Shown piece after piece: positions 1 through 8,338 of a DNA stretch of 64,000 bases. The first letter of the stretch is position 1. Each line of letters begins with the position of its first letter. The DNA is from AP-15 sp963702685 (GTDB lineage: Bacteria > Pseudomonadota > Alphaproteobacteria > ATCC43930 > CGMCC-115725), in NCBI GenBank assembly GCA_963702685.1, contig CAVPDQ010000009.1:310001-374000 (forward strand), written 5' to 3'. Position numbers and translations under genes: made by a program. The notes under the pieces were generated by a model. The model made no database searches. It had not been told where the DNA came from and saw only the letters and a program-made list of their open reading frames with translations.

Positions 1-91
1 ATTCCCGCTCGCCCAATCGCGGCGGCGATGTCGGGTCGAACAAGACGGGTGGCGGCCCGTTGAGGGTGAGCTCGGCGGCGATCCGGGTCAT
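1..91 (-). CDS. Start of a leftward gene, cut by the window edge
   Basis: An ATG at 91 on the minus strand opens a frame with no stop for its 30 visible codons, reading MTRIAAELTLNGPPPV and onward, and runs off the left edge. No strong Shine-Dalgarno is visible. Too little protein is present to name a family. A 16-bp palindrome (116-131) lies 25 bp upstream of the ATG, where an operator would be expected, and a near-copy sits upstream of the neighbouring aldehyde dehydrogenase. This suggests a shared regulator (inference). The call rests on frame openness and position only. Confidence 0.4.
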   Translation of the reverse strand, partial: MTRIAAELTLNGPPPVLFDPTSPPRLGERE

Positions 92-115
92 GCCTGCTGC
101 CTGGAAGAGATCGTA

Positions 116-131
116 ATATCTTATAGGATAT
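116..131. promoter_or_regulatory. Palindromic putative operator, copy 1
   Basis: The sequence ATATCTTATAGGATAT is a 16-bp near-perfect inverted repeat (7 of 8 pairs match). It stands out as AT-rich in GC-rich surroundings. It lies just upstream of the leftward partial gene at 1-91. A second copy with two differences is at 1797-1812. The two imply a symmetric consensus ATATCTTATAAGATAT, a size and symmetry typical of sites for dimeric GntR-type regulators. The regulator is not in the window and its family is inference. Confidence 0.5.
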
Positions 132-207
132 AACACCAGCCGCCGAAGCTTGCGCAAGCGGGAGATGCGGGTGCAGGACCGAAGGGGCTGGCCCGCACCC
201 TCGCCGG

Positions 208-1641
208 TCAGAGCCCGGCCTGGCTGACGAATTTGGTGTTCAGATAGGCTTCGATCGCCTCCGACCCGCCTTCCGAGCCATAGCCCGAATCCTTGACCCC
301 GCCAAACGGCACCTCGGGCAGCGCCAGCCCGTGATGGTTGATCGAGATCATCCCGGTCTCGACCGCCGCGGCGATCGCCTGCGCGGTCTTGGCCGAACGG
401 GTATAGGCGTAGGCGGCGAGCCCATAGGGCAGGCGGTTGGCTTCCTCGACGACATCGTCAAAGCTTTTGAACGGCGCGATCACCGCGACCGGGCCAAATG
501 GCTCCTCGTTCATGATGCGCGCGCCCATCGGGACGTCGGTCAAGACCGTCGGCTCGAAGAAATTGCCCTTGTTGCCGATGCGGCTGCCGCCGGCGTTGAG
601 CTTCGCGCCCTTGTGCACCGCGTCGCCGATAAAGGCCTCCATCGCGGCGATGCGGCGCTCGTTGGCCATCGGCCCCATCTGGGTCGCGCGGTCCATGCCG
701 TCGCCGACCCGCGCCGCCCTGACGCCTGCGGTGAACTTGCCGACGAAATCGTTGTAGACGCCCTCCTGCACCAGGAGCCGGGTCGGCGAGACGCAGACTT
801 GGCCAGCGTTGCGCAGCTTGTTGACCGAGAGCAGCTTGGCGGCGAGATCGACATCGGCATCGTCGAAGACGATCGACGGCGCATGCCCGCCCAATTCCAT
901 CGTCACCCGCTTCATGTGCGCGCCGGCGAGCGCTGCCAGCTGCTTGCCGACCGCGGTCGAGCCGGTGAACGAGACTTTCCGAATGATCGGATGCGGGATC
1001 AGATATTCGGAGATCTCCGCCGGGACGCCGTAGACCAGGTTGACCACCCCGGCCGGCACGCCGGCGTCGGCGAAGCAGCGGATCAGCTCGGCCGGCGAGG
1101 CCGGGGTCTCCTCCGGCGCCTTGACGATGATCGAGCAGCCCGCCGCGAGCGCGCAGGACAATTTCCGCACCACCTGGTTGATCGGGAAGTTCCAGGGCGT
1201 GAACGCCGCGACCGGACCGACCGGCTCCTTGACGACGAGCTGGTAGACGCCCTCGGCCCGCGCCGGGATGACCCGGCCATAGGCGCGCCGCGCCTCTTCG
1301 GCGAACCAGTCGATGACATCGGCGCCGGCTAGCGTTTCGCCTTTGGCTTCGGGCAGCGGCTTGCCCTGCTCGAGGGTCAGGAGCGGTGCGATCACATCGG
1401 CCCGCTCGCGCAACAGGCTCGCGGCCTTGCGCATAACTTTGGAGCGCTCGAAGGCCGACACCTTGCGCCAGGCGCGAAACCCCTTGTCGGCGGCGTCGAG
1501 CGCGTGGTCGAGATCGCTCTTGTCGGCATGGGCGACGGTGCCGATCTCCTCGCCGGTCGCCGGGTTGACCACCGGGATCGAGCGGCCGCCCGCGGCCTTT
1601 GTCCATTGCCCGTCGATAAACAGCAATACGTCCCTATACAT
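208..1641 (-). CDS. NAD(P)-dependent aldehyde dehydrogenase, succinate-semialdehyde dehydrogenase type
   Basis: A 477-residue ALDH-superfamily enzyme oxidising an aldehyde to its acid with NAD(P). Visible family marks are the cofactor-domain motif TPWNFP, the general-base motif ELGGHAP (around residue 250) and the nucleophile in NAGQVCVSPTR (Cys283). The overall pattern is closest to the GabD/SSADH branch, but the substrate cannot be fixed. The start at 1641 (MYRDVLLFIDGQW) is preferred over the upstream ATG at 1683: GAGG precedes it at a good distance and homologues begin there. It is transcribed away from the LLM oxidoreductase, and a palindromic putative operator lies between them. Confidence 0.88.
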   Translation of the reverse strand: MYRDVLLFIDGQWTKAAGGRSIPVVNPATGEEIGTVAHADKSDLDHALDAADKGFRAWRKVSAFERSKVMRKAASLLRERADVIAPLLTLEQGKPLPEAKGETLAGADVIDWFAEEARRAYGRVIPARAEGVYQLVVKEPVGPVAAFTPWNFPINQVVRKLSCALAAGCSIIVKAPEETPASPAELIRCFADAGVPAGVVNLVYGVPAEISEYLIPHPIIRKVSFTGSTAVGKQLAALAGAHMKRVTMELGGHAPSIVFDDADVDLAAKLLSVNKLRNAGQVCVSPTRLLVQEGVYNDFVGKFTAGVRAARVGDGMDRATQMGPMANERRIAAMEAFIGDAVHKGAKLNAGGSRIGNKGNFFEPTVLTDVPMGARIMNEEPFGPVAVIAPFKSFDDVVEEANRLPYGLAAYAYTRSAKTAQAIAAAVETGMISINHHGLALPEVPFGGVKDSGYGSEGGSEAIEAYLNTKFVSQAGL

Positions 1642-1796
1642 GCGGGTGTCCTCACAGCACGAGATGGAAGGTGTGGCTTGCAACGGTGATGCATGCGCGC
1701 ATTTTACCGCCGGCCTCTCCGACGACGCGGAAGCGAGATTTCCATGAGCTGGGCATCGACGCCCTCAAACGGAATGCGCGCCATCGTCGCTGCGCT

Positions 1797-1812
1797 ATAT
1801 CTTATAAAATAT
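1797..1812. promoter_or_regulatory. Palindromic putative operator, copy 2
   Basis: ATATCTTATAAAATAT matches the palindrome at 116-131 at 14 of 16 positions. It lies in the divergent intergenic region, 155 bp from the aldehyde dehydrogenase start and 86 bp from the LLM oxidoreductase start, so one dimeric regulator could control both. The sharing of the site is seen in the sequence; the regulator is inferred. Confidence 0.5.
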
Positions 1813-1898
1813 ATCGATTGGAAGGACCCTTGTCGATCGGTTTGATGGACGGGGCCGTAAAATCCGGCTAATCCCGCGCAGCCGTCGCGGGAGGGACC

Positions 1899-2771
1899 AT
1901 GGCCGTCCGGTTTTCATGCCGCTGCCCGAACACCGACTATCTCGGGTTCGAGGCCTCGCCCGAAGCGATTGTCGCTGCGGCGAAAAAGGCCGAGGAATTG
2001 GGGTTCGACGCGATCTTCGCCAACGACCACATCATCGTCGACGGCTCGCCGCGCTCGGCGCCGTGGACCAATTGCTACGATCCGCTCGTCGTCCTCCCCT
2101 ATATCGCGGCCAACACGACGCTAATCCGTTTCGGCGTATCGGTGCTGATCGTGCCTTATCGCCACCCGGTCGCCACCGCCAAGATGCTGGCGACAATCGA
2201 CCGGATGTCCGGCGGGCGGTTGATCGCCGGGATCGGCGTCGGCTGGAACGAGGCGGAGTTTGCCGCCCTCGGCGTGCCGTTCAACGAGCGCGGCGCGCGC
2301 ACCAACGAATATCTGCGGGTGTGGCAGGCGTGCTGGGGCCCGGACCCGGTCTCGTTTGCCGGCAGGTTTGTTGCGTTCGCCGACATGCATGTCAGCCCCA
2401 AGCCGGTGCAGCAGCCGCATCCGCCATTCTGGAGCGGTGGGGCGAGCGATGCCGCGCTCAACCGAGCCGCCCGCTTTGCCGCGGTGTGGCAGCCGACGCC
2501 GATGCCGGCCGCCGAGCTGGCCGAGCGGGCAGCGGCGCTGAAGGCCGCGAGCGAGCGGATCGGCCGCCCAAAGCCCCCGGAAACCCGGATGAGCTTTCGG
2601 GTCGAGCTCGGCAAGACCAGCTCTGCCGAAATCGTCGCCCAAATCTCGCGCTACCGGGAAGCTGCCGGTCTCGATGCCTTCCAGATAAATTTCCACGGCA
2701 ACCGCGACCTCGCCCAGCTTCTCAATTCGATGGAGCGATTTGCAAGCGAGATAAAGCCGCAAGTGACGTAG
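1899..2771 (+). CDS. LLM-class (luciferase-like) F420- or flavin-dependent oxidoreductase
   Basis: A 290-residue single-domain TIM-barrel protein of the bacterial luciferase-like family, of the type annotated as TIGR03619 F420-dependent oxidoreductases. Typical signatures are AKKAEELGFDAIFANDH near the N terminus, the TIDRMSGGRLIAGIGVGWNEAEF motif around residue 105-127, and PPFWSGGASDAAL later. The ATG at 1899 follows GGGAGGGACC, a strong Shine-Dalgarno. It probably acts on a small organic substrate together with the divergent aldehyde dehydrogenase, since a putative operator is shared. F420 versus FMN use cannot be decided from sequence. Confidence 0.85.
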   Translation: MAVRFSCRCPNTDYLGFEASPEAIVAAAKKAEELGFDAIFANDHIIVDGSPRSAPWTNCYDPLVVLPYIAANTTLIRFGVSVLIVPYRHPVATAKMLATIDRMSGGRLIAGIGVGWNEAEFAALGVPFNERGARTNEYLRVWQACWGPDPVSFAGRFVAFADMHVSPKPVQQPHPPFWSGGASDAALNRAARFAAVWQPTPMPAAELAERAAALKAASERIGRPKPPETRMSFRVELGKTSSAEIVAQISRYREAAGLDAFQINFHGNRDLAQLLNSMERFASEIKPQVT

Positions 2772-3022
2772 ATCGCCCCTGCCCAAGAGGCCAGTCACCT
2801 ATGCCCGCTCGGGCGGCGAAAATTATTTGGCTAGCCGAGGGCAGATTGGCCGAGACAGCACCCTTCCGCGCGGCGCGTTCGCCGACCGGCCCGGCCCGCG
2901 CGTCACAATGCTCATAAAAATTTCACTCGCCTTCGCGTTAAATCCCAGGGTGTGGGACGAGCTATTGACGCTTTGAAGCGCACACTCCGGCTTTCAACAA
3001 GATCAAGCGGGGGTGCTGGACA
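2772..3022. other. Gap without a recognised gene
   Basis: About 250 bp downstream of the LLM oxidoreductase. No convincing ORF, RNA gene or repeat was seen. Confidence 0.5.
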
Positions 3023-3205
3023 ATGAGATCCAGCCTGGAAGGCCGCATTACCTTGCTGTCGCCTTTGGCGCATCGAGGCATAAGGCTGCGTAAATCTCAG
3101 GGTTATCCGAGCCTTCGTTTCTCGATCCTGGTCATCGTCTTGGCCAGCCTGATGTTATGGGCCATCCTCGCCGCCGCCATTTTTGAGCTTGTCGAGCTCG
3201 CTTAG
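3023..3205 (+). CDS. Possible 60-residue single-span membrane protein
   Basis: A short ORF whose C-terminal half is strongly hydrophobic (residues 33-55, ILVIVLASLMLWAILAAAIF) after a basic, Arg/Lys-containing N-terminal half. This fits a small single-pass inner-membrane protein with the N terminus inside. The ribosome-binding site is weak and no family is recognised. It stands alone between the LLM gene and the trehalose operon. It could be a chance ORF in GC-rich DNA. Confidence 0.3.
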   Translation: MRSSLEGRITLLSPLAHRGIRLRKSQGYPSLRFSILVIVLASLMLWAILAAAIFELVELA

Positions 3206-3300
3206 GCGGTGGCGGCGGCAGCGCGAAATTGCGCAGACCGGAGCGCTCGACAGTGGGCTTCCAGGGGCGACGCTCGGGAGCCAAAGGGAGGGAGCAGGCG

Positions 3301-3325
3301 GGGGAGGCATGGGCCCCGCCTCCCC
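3301..3325. terminator. GC-rich hairpin downstream of treY
   Basis: GGGGAGGC and GCCTCCCC form an 8-bp stem with a 9-nt loop, 110 bp beyond the treY stop codon, at the end of the long leftward operon. There is no U-tract, so it is a weak candidate for transcription termination or 3'-end stabilisation. The rest of 3206-3434 shows nothing else recognisable. Confidence 0.3.
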
Positions 3326-3434
3326 TACCGACCCCCTGGGCCGGCCGCCAGGGTAACCCGGGATCCCGCGGCTCATACCCAAGCTCGTAGCGGGCCGGAG
3401 CATACCAGTTTTGCCGGCGTATTGGACAGGCCGA

Positions 3435-6161
3435 TCATGCGTCGCGGGCAATCAACGCGGCAACCGGGAATTCGGCAAAAAGCTCGGCGGCGCGCAGCCT
3501 CTCCCGCCCGGCGAGCCGGCGATGGGTGAACACATCCTCCCAAACCGCCGGCGTGGGCATGACGATCTCGGCCTCACCCCAATCGCCGCGCAGCTGGTGC
3601 ACGAGACGGGGGACGGCAACGACGATCCGCTCGCGCTCATGGCTGCGGGCGAAGGCGCAAAGATGGCCGCTGCGTTCGCCCGAAGTCTCCAGCGGCTGGT
3701 AGTCGCCGGCCGCGAACAGGTCCGGATGGCTGCGGCGCAGGATCAGAAGCCGCTGGGTCACGAACAGCTTTTCGCGGCCGTCCTGCCGGCTTTCCGCGAG
3801 ATCGGCGGGGCGGGCTTTGGCGATCGACCGCAGCAATTCGTGCCGGGCAGCCCAATCGACCGGCCGGCGGTTGTCGGGATCGACCAGGTTGAAGTCCCAT
3901 AATTCGCCGCCCTGGTAGATGTCGGGCACCCCGGGCACCGTCAGCTTCAAGACCAGCTGGGCGAGCGCGGTGACGGCGGCCGCGCGTGCCAGCGATGCGA
4001 CAAAACCGTGGAACTCGGCGATAAACGGGTTTGGCCGCGAGGCGTCGAGCGCGCCGGAAACAAAACGCCGGACCGCCGCCTCGTAATCCGGGTCGGGGTT
4101 GCCCCAGCTGGTTTGCTCCTTGGCTTCGCGCACGGCCTTGACCATGTAGGCTTCGAGCCGCGCGGCGAGGGCCGCCATGCCGTCCGGGTCGTCTGGCGCC
4201 AATGCCGGCGGCCAGGCACCGAGCAGCGCCTGATAAAACAGGTGCTCGACGTTGCGGTCGGGCACCGCCTCGCCGTCGATTTCGGAATGGCGCGAGCGGT
4301 TGAGCCGCAGCCAGCGGCTGATTTGCCGGCCCCATTCGCGCGGCATTTCCGACAAGAGCGCGAGGCGCGCCCGGGCGTCTTCGCCGCGCTTGGTATCGTG
4401 GGTAGCGGTCGTCACCATCGCCCGCGGCCAATACCGGGCGCGATCGCGGGTCAGCCGATGAAAGGCCGCGACCGACATGCCAAAGCGGCGCGGGTCGCCG
4501 CCGACCTCGTTCAGCGCGAGGAGACGGGGATAGCGATAAAAGGCGGTGTCCTCGGCCGCCTTGGCCATAACTGGGCCGGTCACCTGCTGGAAGTGCATCG
4601 CGGTATGCAACGCCGCCCTGTCCGGCTGGTCCGCCGAGCCCCCCGTCAGCACGCCTCGGAGAAAATCGAAGATGCTGACATCCGCACCCCGCCATCGTTT
4701 TTTTGCCTGCGCCAATGCCCAATCGATGTAACGCTGGTCGTCGGCGCCGGCCCCGGTGGCGGCGATATAGGTGCGGTAGACCGGGAACGCGGCGACGGTT
4801 TCTTCGAGCGCGGCGAGCATGCCGTTCAAAGTAAAATCGCGGGTGTAGCGATCGCGCATCGACAATTCGTGGAATTCGCGGGCGAGCACGTTCATCTCGC
4901 TCGCGAGGTCGACCCGCATGATCCGCATTTTGCTGGCGTAAAGGATTTCGTCGTAGCTTTGCCGGCGGCCGGAAAAACGCCGATAGATGCGGTCGAGCGC
5001 GCTCTCGCCCGCGGGATCGACAAAGATCGCCAGCACCTGGTTGGTGAAATCATAGCCGGTGGTGCCGGCGACCGGCCAATCGGGCAAGGCTTCGTAGGGT
5101 GCCAGGATCTTCTCGACCAGCACGTAAAGCGGCGCGTCGGAGTGCTGCTGCAGACGCCCGCAATAGCCGCGCGGGTCGAACAGCCCGTCGATATGGTCGA
5201 TCCGGACCCCCTGAACATCGCCGCGCTCGATCAAGGCGAACAGCAGGCGGTGCGCCTTCTCAAACAGCTCGGGCTCTTCCATGCGCAGCCCGGCGAGGTC
5301 GTTTATGTTGAAAAAGCGGCGGTAATTGATTTCGTCCGCGGCGACCCGCCAATGCGCGATCCGATACGCCTGGGCTTCGAGCAGATGGTGCAACGGAAGA
5401 AAGCTGTCGGGGTCGCCGGGCTGCCCGGTGAAGCGATGCAAGGCGGCCGCGATCGCATCGGCGACCGCAGGCTCGTGGACCCGTTGCACGAGCGCTTGCT
5501 GAAGCGCGGCGGCCCGATCCCGAGCCGCCTGCGCCGGCAATTTGCCGAGGCCGGCAAATTCACTCGCAAAACCGGCGAGCGCCCCGCCGCCCGAGGCGAG
5601 GATCGGCGCGCAGGTCCGCGGCGAGATCGGAAAACGGTGGTCGAAATAGTGGGCGGCAAATCCTCCTGTTTCGGTGTCGAAAGAGAGCTTGATTTCGCCG
5701 CGTTCCAGGATCGCGCCGTATTGGTCGCCCAATACCGGGAGCAGCACCCGGCCTTCGAGATCGGGGCGCTGCCTGTGCCAATTGATGTCGAAATATCGGG
5801 CGAAGGGTAAGTCCTGGCCCCAGGCCAGGACATCGATCCACCAGGCGTTGTCGGCGCCGATCCCCATGTGGTTGGGCACGAAATCGAGGACCAGCCCCAT
5901 GCCGTGGGCGTGCAGGGCGCCAGTGAGCGCGCAGAAATCCGCCTCGCTGCCGATCTCCGGATTGAGCCGGTTGTAGTCGATGATGTCGTAGCCGTGGGTC
6001 GAGCCGGGCCGCGCTTCGGTCAGCGGCGAAGCATAGATATGGCTGACGCCGAGAGCGGCGAGGTAGGGGACGAGGTCTGTCGCGTCGCGAAAGGTAAAGC
6101 CCTGATGAAATTGCAGGCGGTAGGTGGCGCGGATGTCGCCGGCGGCGGCGCGGGCGCTCAT
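3435..6161 (-). CDS. treY: Malto-oligosyltrehalose synthase
   Basis: A 908-residue GH13 enzyme that isomerises the reducing-end glucosyl unit of malto-oligosaccharides to a trehalosyl unit, the first step of the TreY/TreZ route. Family motifs include YRLQFHQGFTFRDA at the N terminus, LDFVPNHMG, the nucleophile region GVRIDHIDGLFDP, LVEKILAP with the acid/base Glu, and TATHDTKRGEDARARL. The start MSARAAAGDIRATYRLQF at 6161 overlaps the malQ stop as ATGA, which favours it over the upstream ATG at 6266. It is the last gene of the leftward alpha-glucan operon. Length is normal for the family. Confidence 0.93.
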   Translation of the reverse strand: MSARAAAGDIRATYRLQFHQGFTFRDATDLVPYLAALGVSHIYASPLTEARPGSTHGYDIIDYNRLNPEIGSEADFCALTGALHAHGMGLVLDFVPNHMGIGADNAWWIDVLAWGQDLPFARYFDINWHRQRPDLEGRVLLPVLGDQYGAILERGEIKLSFDTETGGFAAHYFDHRFPISPRTCAPILASGGGALAGFASEFAGLGKLPAQAARDRAAALQQALVQRVHEPAVADAIAAALHRFTGQPGDPDSFLPLHHLLEAQAYRIAHWRVAADEINYRRFFNINDLAGLRMEEPELFEKAHRLLFALIERGDVQGVRIDHIDGLFDPRGYCGRLQQHSDAPLYVLVEKILAPYEALPDWPVAGTTGYDFTNQVLAIFVDPAGESALDRIYRRFSGRRQSYDEILYASKMRIMRVDLASEMNVLAREFHELSMRDRYTRDFTLNGMLAALEETVAAFPVYRTYIAATGAGADDQRYIDWALAQAKKRWRGADVSIFDFLRGVLTGGSADQPDRAALHTAMHFQQVTGPVMAKAAEDTAFYRYPRLLALNEVGGDPRRFGMSVAAFHRLTRDRARYWPRAMVTTATHDTKRGEDARARLALLSEMPREWGRQISRWLRLNRSRHSEIDGEAVPDRNVEHLFYQALLGAWPPALAPDDPDGMAALAARLEAYMVKAVREAKEQTSWGNPDPDYEAAVRRFVSGALDASRPNPFIAEFHGFVASLARAAAVTALAQLVLKLTVPGVPDIYQGGELWDFNLVDPDNRRPVDWAARHELLRSIAKARPADLAESRQDGREKLFVTQRLLILRRSHPDLFAAGDYQPLETSGERSGHLCAFARSHERERIVVAVPRLVHQLRGDWGEAEIVMPTPAVWEDVFTHRRLAGRERLRAAELFAEFPVAALIARDA

Positions 6162-8338
6162 CGCCGGGCCGAGCGCCGGCGCGCCCTCTCGATCAATTGC
6201 GCGGTACGGCGCAGCGCGGCGCTGCCGGCGATCTCGTCGAGGGTGCGGCCGAGGCGCCGGCGCCAATTCGGGTGGCCGTCGGTGGTGCCGGGCAAGTTCG
6301 CCTGCTCGCTCTCGCCGACCAGGTCTTCGAGCTGCAGCAGCATCAGCCGGGCGCGCGATCCGGCGAGGTAGCGCAAGATCGCATCGCCGAGCTCGGCGGA
6401 GTAATGCGGCTCGCCGATCTCGGGCAAGAAACGATCGATGCAGTCGCCAGCAAGCAGCCCTTCGCCGATCAGCGCGTCGAGCAGCAGCCGGCGGTCGCGG
6501 CGGCGCCCGTCGCTATCGGCCTTTTCGGCCGCCGGGTCGGGGTAGAGAGCGAGGCGCCGGCGCCAGGCGATGTCGCGGCCGAGCCAGAACCCTTCGAGGG
6601 TCGCGAGGTCATGGGTGGCGGCCGAAGCGGCGGCGAGCGCCGGGTATTCGGGCGGTCGCACGAACCTGCCATCGGCGTGCCGCTCAAAGGCCATGACCCG
6701 ATAGGAGAGCATCTGGGCGGCGTGCGTGGTTTCGCGAAAGCCCGGCGGGACGGTGCCGAGATCCTCGCCGATGACAGCGCAAGAATGGCGGGTGCTCTCG
6801 AGGGCGACGAGGCGCAGCAAATCGTCGAACGGGTAATTCACGTAGCAGCCTTCGGTCGCCTTCATGCCGTTCGGTATCCAATAGAGCCGGCTCAGCGACA
6901 TGACGTGGTCGATCCGCAGGATGCCGGCGTGGCGCATGTTGGCGCGCAAGCAGGCGATAAACGGTGCAAAACCCTGATGCCGCAAGATCAGCGGGTTGAC
7001 CGGCGCCAACCCCCAATCCTGCCCGGCGCGGCTCAGCGCATCGGGCGGCGCCCCAATCGAGGCGCTGGGCACCACCAGCTCCTGATCGGCCCAGGCTTCG
7101 GCGCCGCTCGGGTCGGCGCCGACAGCGAGATCGCGATAGAGCCCGATCGTCAACCCATCGGCGCGCCCCGCTGCCGCCGCGGTCGCGAGCTGCCGATCGG
7201 CCTCCCATTGCAGAAACTCGAAGAGCTCGACACGCTCGCGGTGCGCGGCGGCGAATTCGGCGACTTTGTCGGAGCGCGGGTTGCGCATCGGCAACGGCCA
7301 GTGTCGCCATGAGAATCCGAGCCCCGCGCGACAGTGATGTTCGTGCAAAGCTTCGAACACGGCGAAATCCGAAAGCGCCTGGCCGGCCCGTTGCTGGAAT
7401 TGCCGAAACGAGCGGCCGAGCTCGGTGCGCGCCGCGCCGCCGGCACCGAGCTCGACCTTGCCGAAGCGGGCAAAGAGCGCCTCCAGCACCGGCCGCTTGC
7501 AGGCGGCAACCGCACCGTAATCGACCAACGCGGCAGCGCGTGCCGCACCTCGTGTTGCGGCAAACCACTCGCCGGCCATCAGCGCCCGCACCGTTTCGTC
7601 TTCGGCAAACCCGGGGACGGCGGTCGGGTCGATCGCCAGGTAGTCGAGGCGCGTGCGGCTCGACGGCGAATAGGGGCTGACGTGCAGGGGTTCGGCGGCA
7701 AAACGTGCGTGCAGCGGGTTGAGACCGAGGGTGGCGGCGCCGCACCCGCCGGCGGCACGGGCGAGCTCGGCGAGATCGGTCAGGTCGCCGATCCCCCAAT
7801 TGCGCGCGCTGCGCAGCCCGTAAAGCTGGCAGGTCAGGCCCCAGCTGCGCGCGCCCGGCTCCAGCTGCGGCGGCAACCAGCAGCGCGGCGGCGCCACGAT
7901 CAGGCCGATCTCAGCCGCAATGCCGGCTGCGGAAATCGCCAGCCGGTGATAGCCGAGCGGCAATTCCGCCGGCAGCGGCAGCGAAAACATCCCTTGCTCG
8001 GCGGCTTGCGCGGGGGCGGCGGCACCGCTGCGCTCCTCGCCGTGCTCGAGCCGGCAGCTCCACGCGATGTCGCGAGCGCCAGGCGGCAGCCGAACCATCA
8101 ATGCCGGATGCGGCTCTTCGGCATGAACAATATGCGTGGGCCCCAGCCCAAAGGGCCGCGCTCGATTGCCATTGCCGATCCCGGCCTCCGGCGGGACACT
8201 GTCGGGCCGCAGGCCAAACGCACCGATCAACGCGAGCAGCGTCTCTTCCGAGGCCTCGCGGGTCTGACCGAGCGCATCGGTGCATTGCGGCTCGATGCCG
8301 ACGTGCTCCGCGAGCCGGACGAGCGCGCGCCGGCTCAT
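6158..8338 (-). CDS. malQ: 4-alpha-glucanotransferase (amylomaltase)
   Basis: A 726-residue GH77 enzyme transferring alpha-1,4-glucan segments between chains and recycling short maltodextrins. Recognisable motifs are RSARNWGIGDLTDL, LRIDHVMSLSRLYWIPNG (nucleophile Asp), VIGEDLGTVP (acid/base Glu) and ATHDLATLEGFW. The N-terminal ~150 residues form the extra domain seen in long MalQ proteins. Start and stop overlap the neighbours by ATGA on both sides (treZ stop and treY start), showing translational coupling. It sits between treZ and treY, where it could rebalance maltodextrin lengths for trehalose release. Confidence 0.93.
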   Translation of the reverse strand: MSRRALVRLAEHVGIEPQCTDALGQTREASEETLLALIGAFGLRPDSVPPEAGIGNGNRARPFGLGPTHIVHAEEPHPALMVRLPPGARDIAWSCRLEHGEERSGAAAPAQAAEQGMFSLPLPAELPLGYHRLAISAAGIAAEIGLIVAPPRCWLPPQLEPGARSWGLTCQLYGLRSARNWGIGDLTDLAELARAAGGCGAATLGLNPLHARFAAEPLHVSPYSPSSRTRLDYLAIDPTAVPGFAEDETVRALMAGEWFAATRGAARAAALVDYGAVAACKRPVLEALFARFGKVELGAGGAARTELGRSFRQFQQRAGQALSDFAVFEALHEHHCRAGLGFSWRHWPLPMRNPRSDKVAEFAAAHRERVELFEFLQWEADRQLATAAAAGRADGLTIGLYRDLAVGADPSGAEAWADQELVVPSASIGAPPDALSRAGQDWGLAPVNPLILRHQGFAPFIACLRANMRHAGILRIDHVMSLSRLYWIPNGMKATEGCYVNYPFDDLLRLVALESTRHSCAVIGEDLGTVPPGFRETTHAAQMLSYRVMAFERHADGRFVRPPEYPALAAASAATHDLATLEGFWLGRDIAWRRRLALYPDPAAEKADSDGRRRDRRLLLDALIGEGLLAGDCIDRFLPEIGEPHYSAELGDAILRYLAGSRARLMLLQLEDLVGESEQANLPGTTDGHPNWRRRLGRTLDEIAGSAALRRTAQLIERARRRSARR

